Positions 4,735 to 6,648 of a stretch of 6,648 nucleotides of DNA are shown one piece after another. The position numbers and the translations under genes were made by a program. The notes below the pieces were generated by a model. That model did no database searches. It saw nothing but the letters and a program-made list of their open reading frames with translations, and was not told the origin of the DNA. How positions within the stretch are numbered: the stretch's first letter is position 1; every line of letters begins with the position of its first letter. This DNA comes from an uncultured Gemmatimonadota bacterium (GTDB taxonomy: Bacteria > Gemmatimonadota > Gemmatimonadetes > Gemmatimonadales > Gemmatimonadaceae): assembly GCA_946480295.1 (NCBI GenBank), contig CAMLIT010000169.1, positions 1 through 6,648 of the forward strand, in the 5' to 3' direction.

Positions 4735-5223
4735 CTACATGCCAAGGCTGACGTCGGCGATCCAGAGCACGCGGCGCGTCCCCTGCGTCGGCACGAACGC
4801 GCCGAGCCGGCCGCCGAGCGCGAACAGCGGCAGCACCTGCAGCTCGACCCCGGTGTACGTCCGCGGCGTCGTCACCTTCCACGTCCGCAGCACGGAGGCG
4901 CGGCCGCTGACGAAGGTGCCGAGATGGCCGAGCCCCAGCTCGTAGCCCAGCGAGACGCGGCCGCCGCGCAGCCCGGGTTCCACGAGCGTGATCACGCCGC
5001 GTGCGCCGTCGGCGTCGAGATCCTGGAACAGCAGGCCCGCCGCGAGCGACGCCCGCACCGGTCCGCCCGCGTGCCACCCGCCCGTGAGCTGCTGCGCCGC
5101 TGCGGGACGCGCGAACGTCGCCGTCAGCACCAACAGTGTGAGCAGCGGGAGCGCACCCGCGAGCGCGCGAGCGCTCCCGCTCCGACCGACCGCTCCGCGA
5201 TCCACCCGCCGTGCAGCGAACAC
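4735..5223 (-). CDS. Secreted beta-rich hypothetical protein, possible outer-membrane barrel
   Basis: A 162-aa exported protein. GTG 5223 is chosen over the upstream ATG at 5274 because GGAGGAAG lies 4 nt before it and it gives a sensible signal peptide: a basic N-region (FAARRVDRGAVGRSGSARA), a hydrophobic core (LAGALPLLTLLVLTATFA) and an RPAAA|QQ cleavage site near residue 43. The mature part alternates polar and hydrophobic residues with many Gly and aromatic positions (SLAAGLLFQDLD, GGRVSLGYELGLGHLGTFVSGRASV, TYTGVELQVLPLFALGGRLGAFV) and ends in a strand, RRVLWIADVSLGM. This suggests a small outer-membrane beta-barrel or beta-sandwich. The final residue is not the aromatic usual for barrels. 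No family is recognised. Confidence 0.7.
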   Translation of the reverse strand: MFAARRVDRGAVGRSGSARALAGALPLLTLLVLTATFARPAAAQQLTGGWHAGGPVRASLAAGLLFQDLDADGARGVITLVEPGLRGGRVSLGYELGLGHLGTFVSGRASVLRTWKVTTPRTYTGVELQVLPLFALGGRLGAFVPTQGTRRVLWIADVSLGM

Positions 5224-5281
5224 GCGACTTCCTCCGCGACCGGGGCATTGGGAATCTGCGCGGAGATGCCACACGAATCCA

Positions 5282-5296
5282 GCCGAGCGGCTCGGC
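5282..5296. repeat. 6-bp inverted repeat in the divergent intergenic region
   Basis: GCCGAG, a CGG spacer, then CTCGGC lies between the divergent secreted-protein and helicase genes (146-bp gap). It could be an operator half-site pair or a hairpin in the secreted protein's leader. It is short and could be chance in GC-rich DNA. Confidence 0.2.
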
Positions 5297-5325
5297 GCCC
5301 GCTATGCCCGTGCCCCGCGACCGCC

Positions 5326-5331
5326 TAGGTT
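5326..5331 (+). promoter_or_regulatory. Possible -10 element for the DEAD-box helicase
   Basis: TAGGTT fits TANNNT and would start a transcript near 5338, leaving a leader of about 32 nt before GTG 5370. No convincing -35 was found. If this is right, the alternative GTG at 5334 cannot be the start codon. Confidence 0.25.
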
Positions 5332-5369
5332 GCGTGGACAGCACGGCCTCACCCCTTCACCGGAATCTC

Positions 5370-6648
<1,279 letters not shown>

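Overview
This 6.6 kb window is GC-rich bacterial chromosome, with third codon positions almost all G or C. It is densely packed with genes on both strands. The gene style (many Arg/Ala-rich small proteins, AxA-Q signal peptides, two-TM hypothetical proteins, a PH-like membrane protein) resembles Gemmatimonadota or a similar high-GC Gram-negative-type lineage. That placement is an inference from style; no rRNA or other phylogenetic marker is present.

Layout from left to right. (1) The 3' end of argJ (+), for arginine biosynthesis, runs in from the left edge. (2) A minus-strand three-gene cluster reads 2243 to 868: a 94-aa two-TM protein, a 159-aa four-TM protein and a class I SAM-dependent methyltransferase, separated by only 1 and 7 bp. 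(3) Divergent to that cluster, on the plus strand, is a thioredoxin-fold protein with a C-terminal TPR-like tail (2399-2971). Its reading frame is interrupted by one TGA exactly where the first cysteine of the redox motif should be, giving U-G-G-C. A perfect 7-bp stem with a 3-nt loop begins 10 nt after the TGA, which fits a bacterial SECIS element. I interpret this gene as a selenoprotein. A standard gene caller would report only a truncated product from a GTG at 2537, without the active site. (4) A perfect 14-bp stem-loop sits between this gene and the convergent minus-strand surface-adhesin-E-like secreted protein. (5) Two more minus-strand genes follow: a 76-aa two-TM protein and a 143-aa two-TM plus PH-like protein. 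(6) A 69-aa acidic, disordered protein (+) has a strong ribosome-binding site and a sigma-54-like element upstream. It converges on a 53-aa basic protein (-), which follows a secreted 162-aa beta-rich protein in one minus-strand unit. (7) A DEAD-box RNA helicase of RhlE type (+) runs off the right edge.

The genes do not form one obvious pathway. The most notable content is the unannotatable-by-default selenoprotein with its SECIS-like hairpin. The Sec machinery genes (selA, selB, selC, selD) are not in this window, so the assignment depends on their presence elsewhere in the genome.
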